DNA of 64,000 nt from Pseudomonadota bacterium (GCA_023432855.1 JAEZEZ010000067.1:58916-122915), one strand, 5' to 3'. Shown: positions 19,549 to 28,326, counted from the stretch's first letter. Made by a program: numbers and translations. Notes: generated by a model from the sequence alone, not told the origin.

Positions 19549-19725
19549 CTACCCGCCGGCGCTGACGATGGCTTCCGAGGCGGTGTTGAATTTGTTCGTG
19601 GCGTTGGTGGCGAACAACTGCACCGCCCCAAGGATCGCAAGGAAGATCAGGGTGATGATCAGCCCGTACTCGATGGCGGTTGCTCCGCCTTCGTGTCTTC
19701 GGAAACGTTGCAGAAATCCCAGCAA
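19549..19725 (-). CDS. Flp/Fap-type type IVb pilin
   Basis: 58-residue reading frame found by hand-translation. It starts TTG at 19725, 13 bp after the mutT stop, with a GAGAAGAG ribosome site overlapping that stop. A basic N-terminal leader (about FLQRFRRHEGG) is followed by the prepilin signature ATAIEYGLI with Glu+5 and Tyr+6 after the predicted G/A cleavage. Then come a hydrophobic helix (ITLIFLAILGAVQLFA) and a polar tail. Flp pilins assemble into tad pili, used for surface attachment in Caulobacter. No tad/cpa assembly gene is in the window, so this is an orphan copy. The frame has no ATG and is easily missed. Confidence 0.85.
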   Translation of the reverse strand: MLGFLQRFRRHEGGATAIEYGLIITLIFLAILGAVQLFATNATNKFNTASEAIVSAGG

Positions 19726-19738
19726 GGCGCGTCTCTTC

Positions 19739-20146
19739 TCACAGAAGATCGCGCAGCCACGCGACCAGAGGTTCGTCCGCAGGCGGCATGGGATAGTCGC
19801 TCATGCGGTTCGGCTTCACCCACGCCACCGCCTGATGTTCGAGCGCCTGTACGACGCCGTTCCATCGACGGCAAAGCCACAATGGCATCATTAGGTGAAA
19901 GGATTCGTAAGCGTGACTGGTAAACACGAATGGCGCGAGGCAGGCCTGCGTCACTTCGATGCCCAGCTCCTCCTTCAGCTCGCGGATGAGGCAGGCTTCC
20001 GGGGTTTCACCGGGCTCAACCTTGCCGCCTGGAAACTCCCACAGGCCCGCGAGCTGCTTACCTTCGGGGCGCTGGGCGAGCAGAACACGCCCGTCGACGT
20101 CGACGAGCGCGCAGGCGGCGACCAGCACGAGCGGCTCCGGGCTCAA
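19739..20146 (-). CDS. mutT: NUDIX hydrolase, MutT-type 8-oxo-dGTP diphosphatase
   Basis: 135 residues from a TTG at 20146 that overlaps the argJ stop (TTGA), giving the usual MutT length; the longer ATG frame to 20404 runs inside argJ. The NUDIX box is complete: GGKVEPGETPEACLIRELKEELGI (G-x5-E-x7-REUxEE-x-G-U). The downstream FTSHAYESFHLMMPLWLCRRW and final QAVAWVKP match MutT. It cleaves 8-oxo-dGTP to prevent mutation. Third gene of the ppiC-argJ-mutT-flp operon. A GTG at 20128 is an alternative start. Confidence 0.94.
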   Translation of the reverse strand: MSPEPLVLVAACALVDVDGRVLLAQRPEGKQLAGLWEFPGGKVEPGETPEACLIRELKEELGIEVTQACLAPFVFTSHAYESFHLMMPLWLCRRWNGVVQALEHQAVAWVKPNRMSDYPMPPADEPLVAWLRDLL

Positions 20147-21591
20147 CTGCGATAGTCCCCGTTGATCTCGACGTAGCGCTTGGTCAGATCGCACGTCCAG
20201 ACCGTCGCCGAGCCGCGCCCGACGCCCACGTCCACCGTTACGTCCAGCTCCGGTCTCCTCATGTAGGCGCTCATCGACGCCTCGTCGTAGCCGGGAGCCA
20301 CGGCGCCGTCGCGCGCCGCCCACAGGTGTCCGAATCGGACACTCAGACGGTCGCGGTCGAGGGGCTCGTCGGTCTTGCCGGCGGCCATGACGATGCGACC
20401 CCAATTGGCGTCCTCGCCCGCAATGGCTGTCTTTACCAGCGGGCTCTCGGCGATCGAGCGGGCGATGCGGCGGGCCGAGAGCGGCGACTGGGCGCCGCTG
20501 ACCGTCACCTTGACGAACTTGGTCGCGCCCTCGCCGTCACGCACCAGCTGGTGGGCCAGGTTGAGCATCACGCCATCCAGCTTCTCGCGGAAGTCCGACA
20601 GGCGGCGGTCTCCGACCCGGCCGATGCGCGGATTGCCGGCCGCACCGGTCGCGAACAACAGGCAGGTGTCGTTCGTAGAAGTGTCGCCGTCGACCGTCAC
20701 GCTGTTGAAGGTGGTCCGCGTCATCAGCGCCAGCATCGCACGCAGGACGCCGGGGGCGATCGCGGCGTCGGTTACGATGAAGGCCAGCATAGTCGCCATG
20801 TCCGGCGCGATCATGCCCGAGCCCTTCGCTATGCCGGCGATCCGCACCTTCACACCCTCGATGCGCGCCTCTGCATAGGCGCCCTTCGGGAAGGTGTCGG
20901 TGGTCATGATGGCCCGGGCGGCGTCGGCCCAGCGGTCCGGCGACGTGTCTTCCGCGACCTTCTGCAGGGCCGCAGACACCTTCTGATCTTCCAGCACCAC
21001 CCCGATCACCCCGGTGGACGCCATCATGACGTCGCGCTGGCGGCAATCGAACCGCTTGGCGGCCGCGCCGGCGCTGCGCCGCGCCGCGTCCGCCCCCGGC
21101 TTGCCGGTAAACGCATTGGCGCAGCCCGCGTTGACCAGCAGCAGCTTCACGTCCTCGCCACCCGTCGCCTCGAGCTGGCGCCTGCACCAGTCGACCGGCG
21201 CCGATCCGACGCTGTGCTGGGTGAAGACGCCGGCGCAGGCCGCACCCTGCGGGAAGTGCATCACCAGCAGGTCGTCGCGCACGTGCTTGTACAGACCAGC
21301 GCGGCCAACGCCGATTTCGACACCCCCGATGGCCGGGATCCTCGGGAACGGAACCGCGAGCGGCGATACCTGAAGGCCTGGCTTTCCCGGCGCGGCGGGC
21401 GGCGCTGCGGGAGGCGGCGAGGGCTCGAACTGGCGCTGATCGCGATCCGCCCGCCTGAGAGCGGCGGCCTTGAGGGCGGCCTTGAGAGGGTCCATCGCCC
21501 GTTCCAGGGTGTGGCCGACCAGCTCCGCCGGGTTGATGGCGGCCTTCGCCGTTCCCTTGTCGCCCTTCGCCTTTGACGGCCTGCGCGTCAC
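20143..21591 (-). CDS. argJ: Bifunctional ornithine acetyltransferase/N-acetylglutamate synthase
   Basis: 482 residues, about 75 longer than usual ArgJ. ArgJ recycles the acetyl group from N-acetylornithine to glutamate. The self-cleavage site is in KGSGMIAPDMATML, with Thr267 the expected nucleophile; GVFTQHSVGSAPVDWC, NAGCANAFTG and SVTVDGDTSTND are conserved. Residues 1-74 form a Lys/Ala-rich helix plus a Pro/Ala run with no counterpart in canonical ArgJ, and the true start might be the internal ATG at 21495. It overlaps the ppiC lipoprotein gene by 4 bp. Confidence 0.96.
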   Translation of the reverse strand: MTRRPSKAKGDKGTAKAAINPAELVGHTLERAMDPLKAALKAAALRRADRDQRQFEPSPPPAAPPAAPGKPGLQVSPLAVPFPRIPAIGGVEIGVGRAGLYKHVRDDLLVMHFPQGAACAGVFTQHSVGSAPVDWCRRQLEATGGEDVKLLLVNAGCANAFTGKPGADAARRSAGAAAKRFDCRQRDVMMASTGVIGVVLEDQKVSAALQKVAEDTSPDRWADAARAIMTTDTFPKGAYAEARIEGVKVRIAGIAKGSGMIAPDMATMLAFIVTDAAIAPGVLRAMLALMTRTTFNSVTVDGDTSTNDTCLLFATGAAGNPRIGRVGDRRLSDFREKLDGVMLNLAHQLVRDGEGATKFVKVTVSGAQSPLSARRIARSIAESPLVKTAIAGEDANWGRIVMAAGKTDEPLDRDRLSVRFGHLWAARDGAVAPGYDEASMSAYMRRPELDVTVDVGVGRGSATVWTCDLTKRYVEINGDYRS

Positions 21592-22598
21592 TGGCGCGCC
21601 TCCTTGCCGGCATTCGCGCTGGCCTCCTTCGCCGGAGGCGTAAGCTTCGGCGGCGGGGCCGCAGCGCCTTTGGCCGGCGGCGGCGGCGAGGCTCCGCGCG
21701 GCGCCGAAGCGGGTTCGCGTGGCGCGCCCGGCACCGCAAGCGGATCACCCCGGATGAGCTTTTCCACCTTGGCCTGCCCCCGCAGTTTCTCGAGCAGCTG
21801 GCGCACCTCGTCGTAGGTCAGGAAGCGGAGGATCTGCGGTCTGGCCTCCTCCAGCGTGGGGGGATCTTCCTGCCGCCTGTCCTCCACTCTCAGGACAGCC
21901 CAGCCGCCCTCCGTCTCGAAGGGGCCGACGGTCGAACCGGCCGCCGCGCCAGTTAGGGCCGCGGCGTAGCTCTGGGGCATCACGTCGGTCGTGAAGTAGC
22001 CCAGGTCGCCGCCGTTGAACCGGGTCGTCTGGTCAACCGACCGTTCCATCGCCAGGGCCTCGAAGGACGCCCCGTTGGCCAGCAGCTTCGCGATGGCCTC
22101 GGCTTCCTCCCTGGTCTTGACCAGGATCAGCCTCGCCCGGATTTCCTCCGACGATTTCGCGAGCTTCAGCTGCTCATTGTAGAGGGCGCGCACGTCGTTC
22201 TCGTCGATGGCGTTGTCGACGGCGCTCTCGACCAGCATGTCGCCCAAGATCCGCTCACGCGCCGCAGCGAGGCGGCGTTGGGCCAGGAGGCTCTTGTCGA
22301 GCCCGCGCCGAACCGCTTCGCGGGCCAGCAGCTTCTGGTCGATGACCTCCTCCATCACCCGATGAAAAAGGTCCGATGTGGTGTCGAGCGGTTCGCCCTC
22401 CCCGATCAGCCCCTGGGCTACCGCTTCGCGCTTGACGTCCGAGGCCCAGATCGTCTGGCCCTGGACGCGCGCCACCGCAACGTCGCCCGCTTCGGGCGGC
22501 CGATCCTGTCCCCTTTGTTCGCCGCAAGCGGCGACCATGAGCAGGAGACCCGCGCTCGCAAGCGCGAGAAACGACCGGATTGCGGCTTGGACTCGCAT
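21588..22598 (-). CDS. PpiC-type peptidyl-prolyl isomerase lipoprotein
   Basis: 336 residues from the ATG at 22598. A lipoprotein signal (SFLALASAGLLLMVAAC, lipobox VAAC) is followed by a SurA/PrsA-like N-terminal chaperone region (EEVIDQKLLAREAVRRGLD). A parvulin domain follows (ARLILVKTREEAEAI, then NGGDLGYFTTDVMPQ and VGPFETEGGWAVLRVEDRR). The last 60 residues are Pro/Ala/Lys-rich and look disordered. It likely helps fold exported or outer-membrane proteins in the periplasm. Position divergent from secA is conserved in relatives and fits a secretion role. Confidence 0.92.
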   Translation of the reverse strand: MRVQAAIRSFLALASAGLLLMVAACGEQRGQDRPPEAGDVAVARVQGQTIWASDVKREAVAQGLIGEGEPLDTTSDLFHRVMEEVIDQKLLAREAVRRGLDKSLLAQRRLAAARERILGDMLVESAVDNAIDENDVRALYNEQLKLAKSSEEIRARLILVKTREEAEAIAKLLANGASFEALAMERSVDQTTRFNGGDLGYFTTDVMPQSYAAALTGAAAGSTVGPFETEGGWAVLRVEDRRQEDPPTLEEARPQILRFLTYDEVRQLLEKLRGQAKVEKLIRGDPLAVPGAPREPASAPRGASPPPPAKGAAAPPPKLTPPAKEASANAGKEARQ

Positions 22599-22640
22599 GG
22601 CGGGACCCCCGGGAAATCCCTTGAGACAAAACCCGTCGCG

Positions 22641-22668
22641 TTGACAGGGTTGGGGCCGGTGCTTAAGT
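22641..22668 (+). promoter_or_regulatory. Possible secA promoter
   Basis: TTGACA at 22641-22646 is followed after a Caulobacter-like spacer (13 nt after TTGACAG) by GCTTAAGT, a partial match to the GCTANAWC -10 form of the housekeeping sigma factor. It lies in the 203-bp region shared by secA and the divergent ppiC gene and would give a leader of about 130 nt. Judged by eye; no start-site data. Confidence 0.3.
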
Positions 22669-22801
22669 CTCGCGCGCCCGCAAGTCGAGGGGTTTTCGGC
22701 GGCCGGAACGGCTAGCGTCGCCATTCGGCTTTCGGCCTTCCGCCACGTCGGCGCCCCCATTTTTCGAGCGCACTCGCGCCCGACCTCACTCCGGACCTTC
22801 C

Positions 22802-25573
22802 ATGCTCGGCTTCGCCAAAAAGCTCTTCGGCTCATCCAACGACCGCAAGGTCAGACAGCTCTCCGCCCGGGTCTCCAAGATCACCGCGCTCGAACCTCGC
22901 TTCGAGGCCATGAGCGACGAAGAGCTGCGCGGCCAGACCGAGATCTTTCGCGGCCGGCTCGCCGCGGGGGAGAAACTCGGCGATCTGCTTCCCGAGGCTT
23001 TCGCAACCGTGCGCGAGGCGGCGAAGCGGACGCTGAAGCAGCGCCACTATGACGTCCAGCTGGTCGGCGGCATGATCCTCCATGAAGGCGGCATCGCCGA
23101 AATGCGGACCGGCGAGGGCAAGACCCTCGTCGCCACTGCGCCTGTCTATCTGAACGCCCTCGAGGGTAAGGGCGTGCATGTCATCACGGTCAACGACTAC
23201 CTCGCCCGACGCGACGCGGAATGGATGGGTCAGATCTACCGCTTCCTTGGCATGGAGGTCGGCGTGATCATCAACGGCCTCAGTCAGGGACAGCGCCAGG
23301 CCGCCTACGCCGCGGACATCACCTACGGGACCAACAACGAGTTCGGTTTCGACTACCTTCGGGACAACCTCGTCTACGACGTGCGCGAGATGGTCCAGCG
23401 TGGCCACAACTTCGCGATCGTCGACGAGGTCGACTCAATCCTCATCGACGAGGCCCGGACCCCCCTGATCATCTCGGGTCCGACGGAGGACAGGTCCGAA
23501 TTCTACCGCACCATGGACCTGATCATCAAAGAGCTGATCAAAGACGAGGCGACCTTCGATCTCGACGAAAAGCAGCGGCAGGTACTGCTTTCGGAAACGG
23601 GGTCCGAACGTCTCGAAGAGATGCTGAAGGCGGCCGGACACCTGACGGAGGGCACCGAAGACCTGTACGACGCGGCCAACGTCTCGATCGTCCACCACGC
23701 CAACCAGGCGCTGCGCGCCCACAAGCTCTACACGCGCGACAAGGACTACATCGTCAAGGGCGGCGAGATCATGCTCATCGACGAGTTCACGGGCCGCATG
23801 ATGCAGGGCCGCCGACTGTCGGAGGGCCTCCACCAGGCGATCGAGGCCAAGGAGAACGTCGACATCCAGCCCGAGAACCAGACCCTGGCCTCGGTGACCA
23901 TCCAGAACTACTTCCGCCTCTATTCCAAGCTGTCGGGCATGACCGGCACGGCCTCGACGGAAGAGGCGGAGTTCATGGACATCTACAAGATGACCGTGGC
24001 GGAGATTCCGACCAACCGGCCGATCGCGCGTATCGACGAGGACGACGAGGTTTATCGCACCGCCCGAGAGAAGAACGAGGCGATTATCAAGCAGATCGTC
24101 GACTGCCACCTCCGCGGTCAGCCGATCCTCGTCGGCACAGTTTCGATCGAAAAGTCGGAACTGCTTTCCGAGATGCTGAACGCCCATACCTTCGAGAAGG
24201 ACGGCAAAAAGGTGAAGGGAATTCCGCACGCGGTGCTGAACGCCCGTTACCACGAGCAGGAAGCCTATATCGTGTCCGAGGCGGGCGTGCCGGGCGCGGT
24301 GACGATCGCGACCAACATGGCGGGCCGCGGCACCGATATTCAGCTCGGGGGCAATCTCGAGATGAAGCTCGCGCGCTGGAAGGCCGAACAGCGCGCGCAG
24401 GGCGTGGAACCTACCCCGGAACAACTGGACGCCCAGGAGAAGGTGTTCGCCGCGGAAGTCGCCGAGAAGCGGGCCGAGGCGATGGAGGCCGGCGGCCTCT
24501 ATGTGCTGGGCACGGAACGGCACGAGAGCCGGCGCATCGACAACCAGCTGCGGGGCCGAACGGGTCGCCAGGGGGACCCTGGCAAGTCGAAGTTCTTCCT
24601 GTCCTGCGAGGATGACCTCCTGCGGATTTTCGCCGGCGAGCGCCTCGACTCCATCATGCGCAACTTCGGTCTGCAGGAAGGCGAAGCCATCACCCACAAG
24701 TGGCTGAACAGCGCGATCGCCACCGCCCAGAAGCGCGTCGAACAGCGGAACTATGAGATCCGCAAGAACCTGCTGAAGTACGACGACGTCATCAACGACC
24801 AGCGCAAGGCCGTATTCGAGCAGCGCCAGGAATTCATGGAGTCGTCCGACCTCTCGGAGCTGGTCACCGAGTTCCGACGCGATACCATCACCGATCTCGT
24901 CGAGCGGCACATGCCGCCCAAGGCCTACGCCGAACAGTGGGACGTCGAAGGTCTGGACGAGCGGGTCCAGACGGTTCTCGGCATGCAGTTGCCCATCGCC
25001 GAGTGGGCGGCGGAAGAAGGCGTCTCCAACGAGGAGATCGAAGAGCGTATCCAGGAGGCGGCCGACAAGCGCGCGGCCGAGCGCCTAGAGGTCATCGGCC
25101 CTGAGCAGATGCGCGACCTGGAGAAGAACTTCCTGCTCCAGATGATCGACATGCAGTGGCGCGAGCACCTCACGCATCTCGACCACCTGCGGGCCGTGAT
25201 CGGCTTACGCGGCTACGGCCAGCGTGACCCCTTGAACGAGTACAAGTCCGAGGCCTTCGAGCTCTTCCAGAAATTGCTCAACGACCTGCGCCTGAACGTG
25301 ACGCGCTGGCTGATGACGGTGGAGTTCCGCTTCGCCGAGCCGCCGCCGGAACCGGAGTTGCCCGCGTTCCAGGAGATCCACATCGATCCGCTCACCGGCG
25401 AGAACGAGGCGGGCTCGATGAGTGCTGCGGCGAGGGAGAGCCTGGGTCCGGACGAACGGGCGGCCCTGCCGCATCAGGCCCTCCCGGCTGGTTGGGACCG
25501 CACGCCGCGCAACGCCGAATGTCCCTGCGGTTCAGGCCGGAAGTTCAAGCATTGCCACGGGGCGCTGACCTGA
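22802..25573 (+). CDS. secA: Protein translocase subunit SecA
   Basis: 923 residues, normal length. SecA is the ATPase motor that drives proteins through SecYEG. Visible are the Walker A loop MRTGEGKT, the DEAD-like [20 protein letters not shown], the second nucleotide-binding fold ([18 protein letters not shown] and [13 protein letters not shown]), the helical wing and scaffold regions, and a complete C-terminal zinc site, [14 protein letters not shown], that binds SecB. It has its own upstream region divergent from the ppiC-argJ operon. A cysteine-rich exported protein follows 76 bp downstream. Confidence 0.99.
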   Translation: MLGFAKKLFGSSNDRKVRQLSARVSKITALEPRFEAMSDEELRGQTEIFRGRLAAGEKLGDLLPEAFATVREAAKRTLKQRHYDVQLVGGMILHEGGIAEMRTGEGKTLVATAPVYLNALEGKGVHVITVNDYLARRDAEWMGQIYRFLGMEVGVIINGLSQGQRQAAYAADITYGTNNEFGFDYLRDNLVYDVREMVQRGHNFAIVDEVDSILIDEARTPLIISGPTEDRSEFYRTMDLIIKELIKDEATFDLDEKQRQVLLSETGSERLEEMLKAAGHLTEGTEDLYDAANVSIVHHANQALRAHKLYTRDKDYIVKGGEIMLIDEFTGRMMQGRRLSEGLHQAIEAKENVDIQPENQTLASVTIQNYFRLYSKLSGMTGTASTEEAEFMDIYKMTVAEIPTNRPIARIDEDDEVYRTAREKNEAIIKQIVDCHLRGQPILVGTVSIEKSELLSEMLNAHTFEKDGKKVKGIPHAVLNARYHEQEAYIVSEAGVPGAVTIATNMAGRGTDIQLGGNLEMKLARWKAEQRAQGVEPTPEQLDAQEKVFAAEVAEKRAEAMEAGGLYVLGTERHESRRIDNQLRGRTGRQGDPGKSKFFLSCEDDLLRIFAGERLDSIMRNFGLQEGEAITHKWLNSAIATAQKRVEQRNYEIRKNLLKYDDVINDQRKAVFEQRQEFMESSDLSELVTEFRRDTITDLVERHMPPKAYAEQWDVEGLDERVQTVLGMQLPIAEWAAEEGVSNEEIEERIQEAADKRAAERLEVIGPEQMRDLEKNFLLQMIDMQWREHLTHLDHLRAVIGLRGYGQRDPLNEYKSEAFELFQKLLNDLRLNVTRWLMTVEFRFAEPPPEPELPAFQEIHIDPLTGENEAGSMSAAARESLGPDERAALPHQALPAGWDRTPRNAECPCGSGRKFKHCHGALT

Positions 25574-25649
25574 CCCGCGCGTCGATTCGCTAAAATGGCG
25601 AAATTGCGGCATCTTTCCCTTGGGTAAACGACTCCAGGGAGGGTGACCC

Positions 25650-25919
25650 ATGGGCTGGATGCGTAAGGCCGCCACCGCGCTGGTCGGGGCGAGTGTCTGT
25701 GTACTCTGGGCTGGATCTGCAGGCGCGCAGACGGCGGCTGCAGGACCTCAGTGCAGGGCTGGCTGCAATACAACCTACAGCGCTTGCACGCGCAGGGCGA
25801 TCAACAATGACACCTGTCTGCGTCGCTGGCACGCTTGCAAGAGGAAGTGCCAGGGCCGGCCGGCGGCCACGACACCGGCGGCGAAGACCCCGGCGAGCGC
25901 CCCTCCCAAGAAAAAATAG
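25650..25919 (+). CDS. Small exported protein with mirror-symmetric cysteine spacing
   Basis: 89 residues, not a family I recognise. The ATG at 25650 has a GGGAGG ribosome site. A signal peptide (KAATALVGASVCVLWAGSAGA, cleavage after AGA) predicts export. The mature part holds six cysteines spaced C-x3-C-x6-C-x9-C-x6-C-x3-C (residues from CRAGC to CKRKC), an exact mirror image. A Thr/Pro/Ala linker and a KKK end follow. If the two halves are helices, the cysteines of each lie on one face and could zip the hairpin with three disulfides, much as CHCH domains do; this is inference. Two GANTC sites lie in the 76 bp upstream. Confidence 0.8.
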   Translation: MGWMRKAATALVGASVCVLWAGSAGAQTAAAGPQCRAGCNTTYSACTRRAINNDTCLRRWHACKRKCQGRPAATTPAAKTPASAPPKKK

Positions 25920-25931
25920 GGACGGTCGCCT

Positions 25932-26570
25932 CTAGGCCAGCGCGGGGGCCGCCTGGGTGACCCCCCGGAAAACCAGGGCGAGCTGGCGTTCCACGAGGAC
26001 AGCCAGATCCTCTGCCGCGAGCTTCTCGTAGTATGCTCTGCGATAGTTGCGCAGGTAGATCGCCAGCAGCGTGTCGACGAAGAGGTCCAGGTCGACGTCG
26101 CTACGCAGTTCGCCAGCACGCACGCCTTGAACGAGAGCGTCGTGAAACAGGCCGAAGAGGCGCTGTTGCCGCCGGGCGTTCTCCGCCTCGATGCGTTCCG
26201 GCCAGCCGTGCGAGGCCGCCAGATGCGAAATCATCAGATCGAGTTGGCGGCATTCGACGCCATAAGCGATCGACATGAGCGTCGCGAGCCGGTCGCAGGT
26301 CGACCCTTTTAGGTGGGGGGAGATGCGCTGCAGCTCAGCAAACAGGTCTTCAAACTTCTCGAAGAGAATGTGATTGAAGATGTCGACCTTGCTTTCGAAC
26401 GTGGTGAAGACGCTGCCCACAGAGACTTCCGCGCGCTCAGCGATCATGCGGATCGTCGTCTCTTCGTAGCCCACGCCTTCAAACAATTCGCGCGCAGCGG
26501 CGACCACCCGTTGACGGGTGGCCTCCTTCTGCGCTTTCCGAACGCCCGGAGGCGCCCCCCCCTCGGCCAC
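25932..26570 (-). CDS. TetR family transcriptional regulator (downstream of a tandem pair)
   Basis: 212 residues. The N-terminal TetR helix-turn-helix is clear: RQRVVAAARELFEGVGYEETTIRMIAERAEVSVGSVFTTF. The C-terminal ligand domain contains LDLFVDTLLAIYLRNYRRAYYEKL, which resembles the same region of the neighbouring TetR protein (MLWDAYVSNYRRAAYDGW), so the two are likely an old duplication. It is 4 bp after the second TetR gene and probably cotranscribed with it. The ligand and targets are unknown. Confidence 0.92.
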   Translation of the reverse strand: MAEGGAPPGVRKAQKEATRQRVVAAARELFEGVGYEETTIRMIAERAEVSVGSVFTTFESKVDIFNHILFEKFEDLFAELQRISPHLKGSTCDRLATLMSIAYGVECRQLDLMISHLAASHGWPERIEAENARRQQRLFGLFHDALVQGVRAGELRSDVDLDLFVDTLLAIYLRNYRRAYYEKLAAEDLAVLVERQLALVFRGVTQAAPALA

Positions 26571-26574
26571 AGTT

Positions 26575-27243
26575 TCAGTCCTTCTTCAAACCCGCCAGAA
26601 GGATGGCGATCTGGCTGGCCAGCCGCTCCTGCAGACGGTCGCCGGCCCAGCCGTCATAAGCGGCGCGACGATAGTTGCTGACGTAGGCGTCCCAGAGCAT
26701 TTCGGACACCAGACGGACGTCGAAATCCTGGCGAATCTCGCCCTTGTGAGCGGCGTCGCGAAGTGCGTCGCCCACGATGGCGAGCAACATCTTCACGCGG
26801 CTGCGGCCGCGATTCTCGGCGCTCGGGGTGCGCACCCAAGAGTGAGCAAGCCCGGCCTGAACCAGCGGAACATCCGTGAAGCCGTTCTCGTAGGCGGCAG
26901 CGAAAATGGCCTTCAGTCGCGCTTCCACGGGATCTCCCGCCGCCTGATCTGCGGCCTGGCGCATGATCTCGGCGACGCGCTCGAAATCCTCGGCCACGAC
27001 CGCTTCGAACAGGTCGGCCTTGTCCTGGAAGTTCGCGAAAACCGCGCCCGTAGACATGCCTGCGCGCCGGGCGATGTCACGAATGGTGGCGGCCTCATAA
27101 CCGTGCTCGGAGAACAGCGCGCGGGCGGCCTCCATCACCTTCTGGCGCGTGCGCTGTTTCGACAGCAGGCGCTGGCTGGTGGGGACCTGGGTTTCAAGCT
27201 CGCTGAGAGGCTCGTAGGGAGGACGTACGGGGGACTGTTGCAT
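26575..27243 (-). CDS. TetR family transcriptional regulator (upstream of a tandem pair)
   Basis: 222 residues. A 30-residue polar N-terminal tail precedes the TetR DNA-binding helices (RQKVMEAARALFSEHGYEAATIRDIARRAGMSTGAVFANF). The C-terminal domain is variable, ending in LQERLASQIAILLAGLKKD. It heads a two-gene TetR operon whose upstream 290 bp contain inverted repeats suited to autoregulation. The next gene on the other side encodes a HIG1-like protein, whose promoter may be a target. No transporter or enzyme gene is adjacent, so its ligand cannot be guessed. Confidence 0.92.
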   Translation of the reverse strand: MQQSPVRPPYEPLSELETQVPTSQRLLSKQRTRQKVMEAARALFSEHGYEAATIRDIARRAGMSTGAVFANFQDKADLFEAVVAEDFERVAEIMRQAADQAAGDPVEARLKAIFAAAYENGFTDVPLVQAGLAHSWVRTPSAENRGRSRVKMLLAIVGDALRDAAHKGEIRQDFDVRLVSEMLWDAYVSNYRRAAYDGWAGDRLQERLASQIAILLAGLKKD

Positions 27244-27534
27244 ACTCTTTTTCTACGTTGGCGGACGGGGATCCGCAGGTGATCCAAACGTTGAGCGGGG
27301 GCGCTGCTGACCGCCGAACCATGGTCGGCGATCAAGATAGGCCAGACGCAGGCCGTCCAATCAAGTTGGACACCCTTGTTGGCATATCCATGAGAGCAAG
27401 CCTTTGCGGCCTGTGGTCGCATAGGTAACAGCGGCATCTGACCGTCGTAAGGCCGAATTGCGGCCAGATCGCCGAACTTGATCGGCGAATGCCGGCGCTG
27501 GCGCTCGAACCGTTAGCAGCCTAGGTTCTCCGCC
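27244..27534. promoter_or_regulatory. Intergenic region upstream of the TetR pair, with inverted repeats
   Basis: This 291-bp region has no gene. It holds a perfect inverted repeat GTCCAA-N5-TTGGAC at 27355-27371 (17 bp, a size seen for TetR-family operators). A second repeat TCGCCGA-N6-TCGGCGA lies at 27469-27488, and TCGGCGATCAAG at 27325-27336 is an inverted near-copy of 27477-27488 (11 of 12). These are candidate operators for one or both TetR proteins and for the divergent HIG1-like gene. Confidence 0.45.
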
Positions 27535-27738
27535 ATGAGCGGTCTATTCGACATTCTGATCCCGGTCGCCTTGGCGGCCGTCGTCATCACCCTTGGGCTG
27601 GGCATCTATTCGCTCTATCGCGGTGGCGATTTCGGCCGCTCCTACTCGAACAAGCTGATGCGTCTCCGCATCGTGCTTCAGGCAGTCGCAATCGCTCTGC
27701 TGGTGGCGGCTCTCTGGTGGAAACGCAACGGCGGCTAG
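27535..27738 (+). CDS. HIG1-like twin-transmembrane protein
   Basis: 67 residues with two TM helices (ILIPVALAAVVITLGLGIYSLY and IVLQAVAIALLVAALWW). They are separated by a basic loop containing SNKLMRLRI, which matches the (S)-N-K-x-M-R-x-R-x-x-x-Q pattern of HIG1-domain proteins. Eukaryotic HIG1 proteins associate with cytochrome oxidase; bacterial members are plausible respiratory complex accessory factors. The stop is 8 bp before the TTG start of the cobalamin adenosyltransferase, so the two form an operon. Confidence 0.82.
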   Translation: MSGLFDILIPVALAAVVITLGLGIYSLYRGGDFGRSYSNKLMRLRIVLQAVAIALLVAALWWKRNGG

Positions 27739-27746
27739 GGTTTCTC

Positions 27747-28325
27747 TTGGTACTGCTCAACCGAATCTACACCCGGACCGGCGACGCAGGCCGCACCCGC
27801 CTCGCGACCGGGGAACCGACCCCGAAACATGACGTCAGGGTTGAAGCCTATGGCGGCGTCGACGAGACCAACGCCCAGGTTGGGGTATGCCGCACCTATG
27901 CTGGCGCTGACCGCTGGCTGGAAGACGTCCTCTCGCGCATTCAGAACGAGCTGTTCGACCTCGGGGCAGACCTCTCGACGCCTGTGCGGGACGGAAACCC
28001 GGATCGGCCGGCCCTGAGGATCACTCCGGCTCAGGTCGCCCGACTCGAGAGGGACATCGACGAGATCAACGAGCCCCTTGAGCCGCTCACGTCCTTCGTC
28101 TTGCCCGCGGGTTCTCCATTGGCGGCGGCGCTGCACGTCGCACGCACGGTCTGCCGACGAGCCGAGCGCCAGGCCGTCAGGCTGGCGGACTCGCCGGGCG
28201 AGACGGTGAATCCGGAGGCCCTGAAATACCTGAACCGGCTGTCCGACCTGTTGTTTGTCGCCGCGCGCCGCGCCAATGCCGGGGGCGCAGGCGACGTGCT
28301 CTGGAAGCCTGGCGAGACGCGCTGA
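27747..28325 (+). CDS. Cob(I)alamin adenosyltransferase, PduO type
   Basis: 192 residues from the TTG at 27747, giving the usual N terminus (VLLNRIYTRTGDAGRTRLATGE); the upstream ATG at 27717 lies in the HIG1-like gene. It transfers the adenosyl group of ATP to cob(I)alamin to form coenzyme B12. Family motifs are VEAYGGVDETNAQVG, IQNELFDLGADLSTP, FVLPAGSPLAAALHVARTVCRRAER and LKYLNRLSDLLFVAAR. No B12-dependent enzyme gene is in the window and no cobalamin riboswitch is seen upstream. Confidence 0.95.
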   Translation: MVLLNRIYTRTGDAGRTRLATGEPTPKHDVRVEAYGGVDETNAQVGVCRTYAGADRWLEDVLSRIQNELFDLGADLSTPVRDGNPDRPALRITPAQVARLERDIDEINEPLEPLTSFVLPAGSPLAAALHVARTVCRRAERQAVRLADSPGETVNPEALKYLNRLSDLLFVAARRANAGGAGDVLWKPGETR

Positions 28326-28326
28326 C

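Noticed and set aside
23435..24910. 491-residue minus-strand open frame inside secA
   Set aside because: It is a shadow of the secA coding frame, with leucine/valine/aspartate-rich sequence and no recognisable motif.
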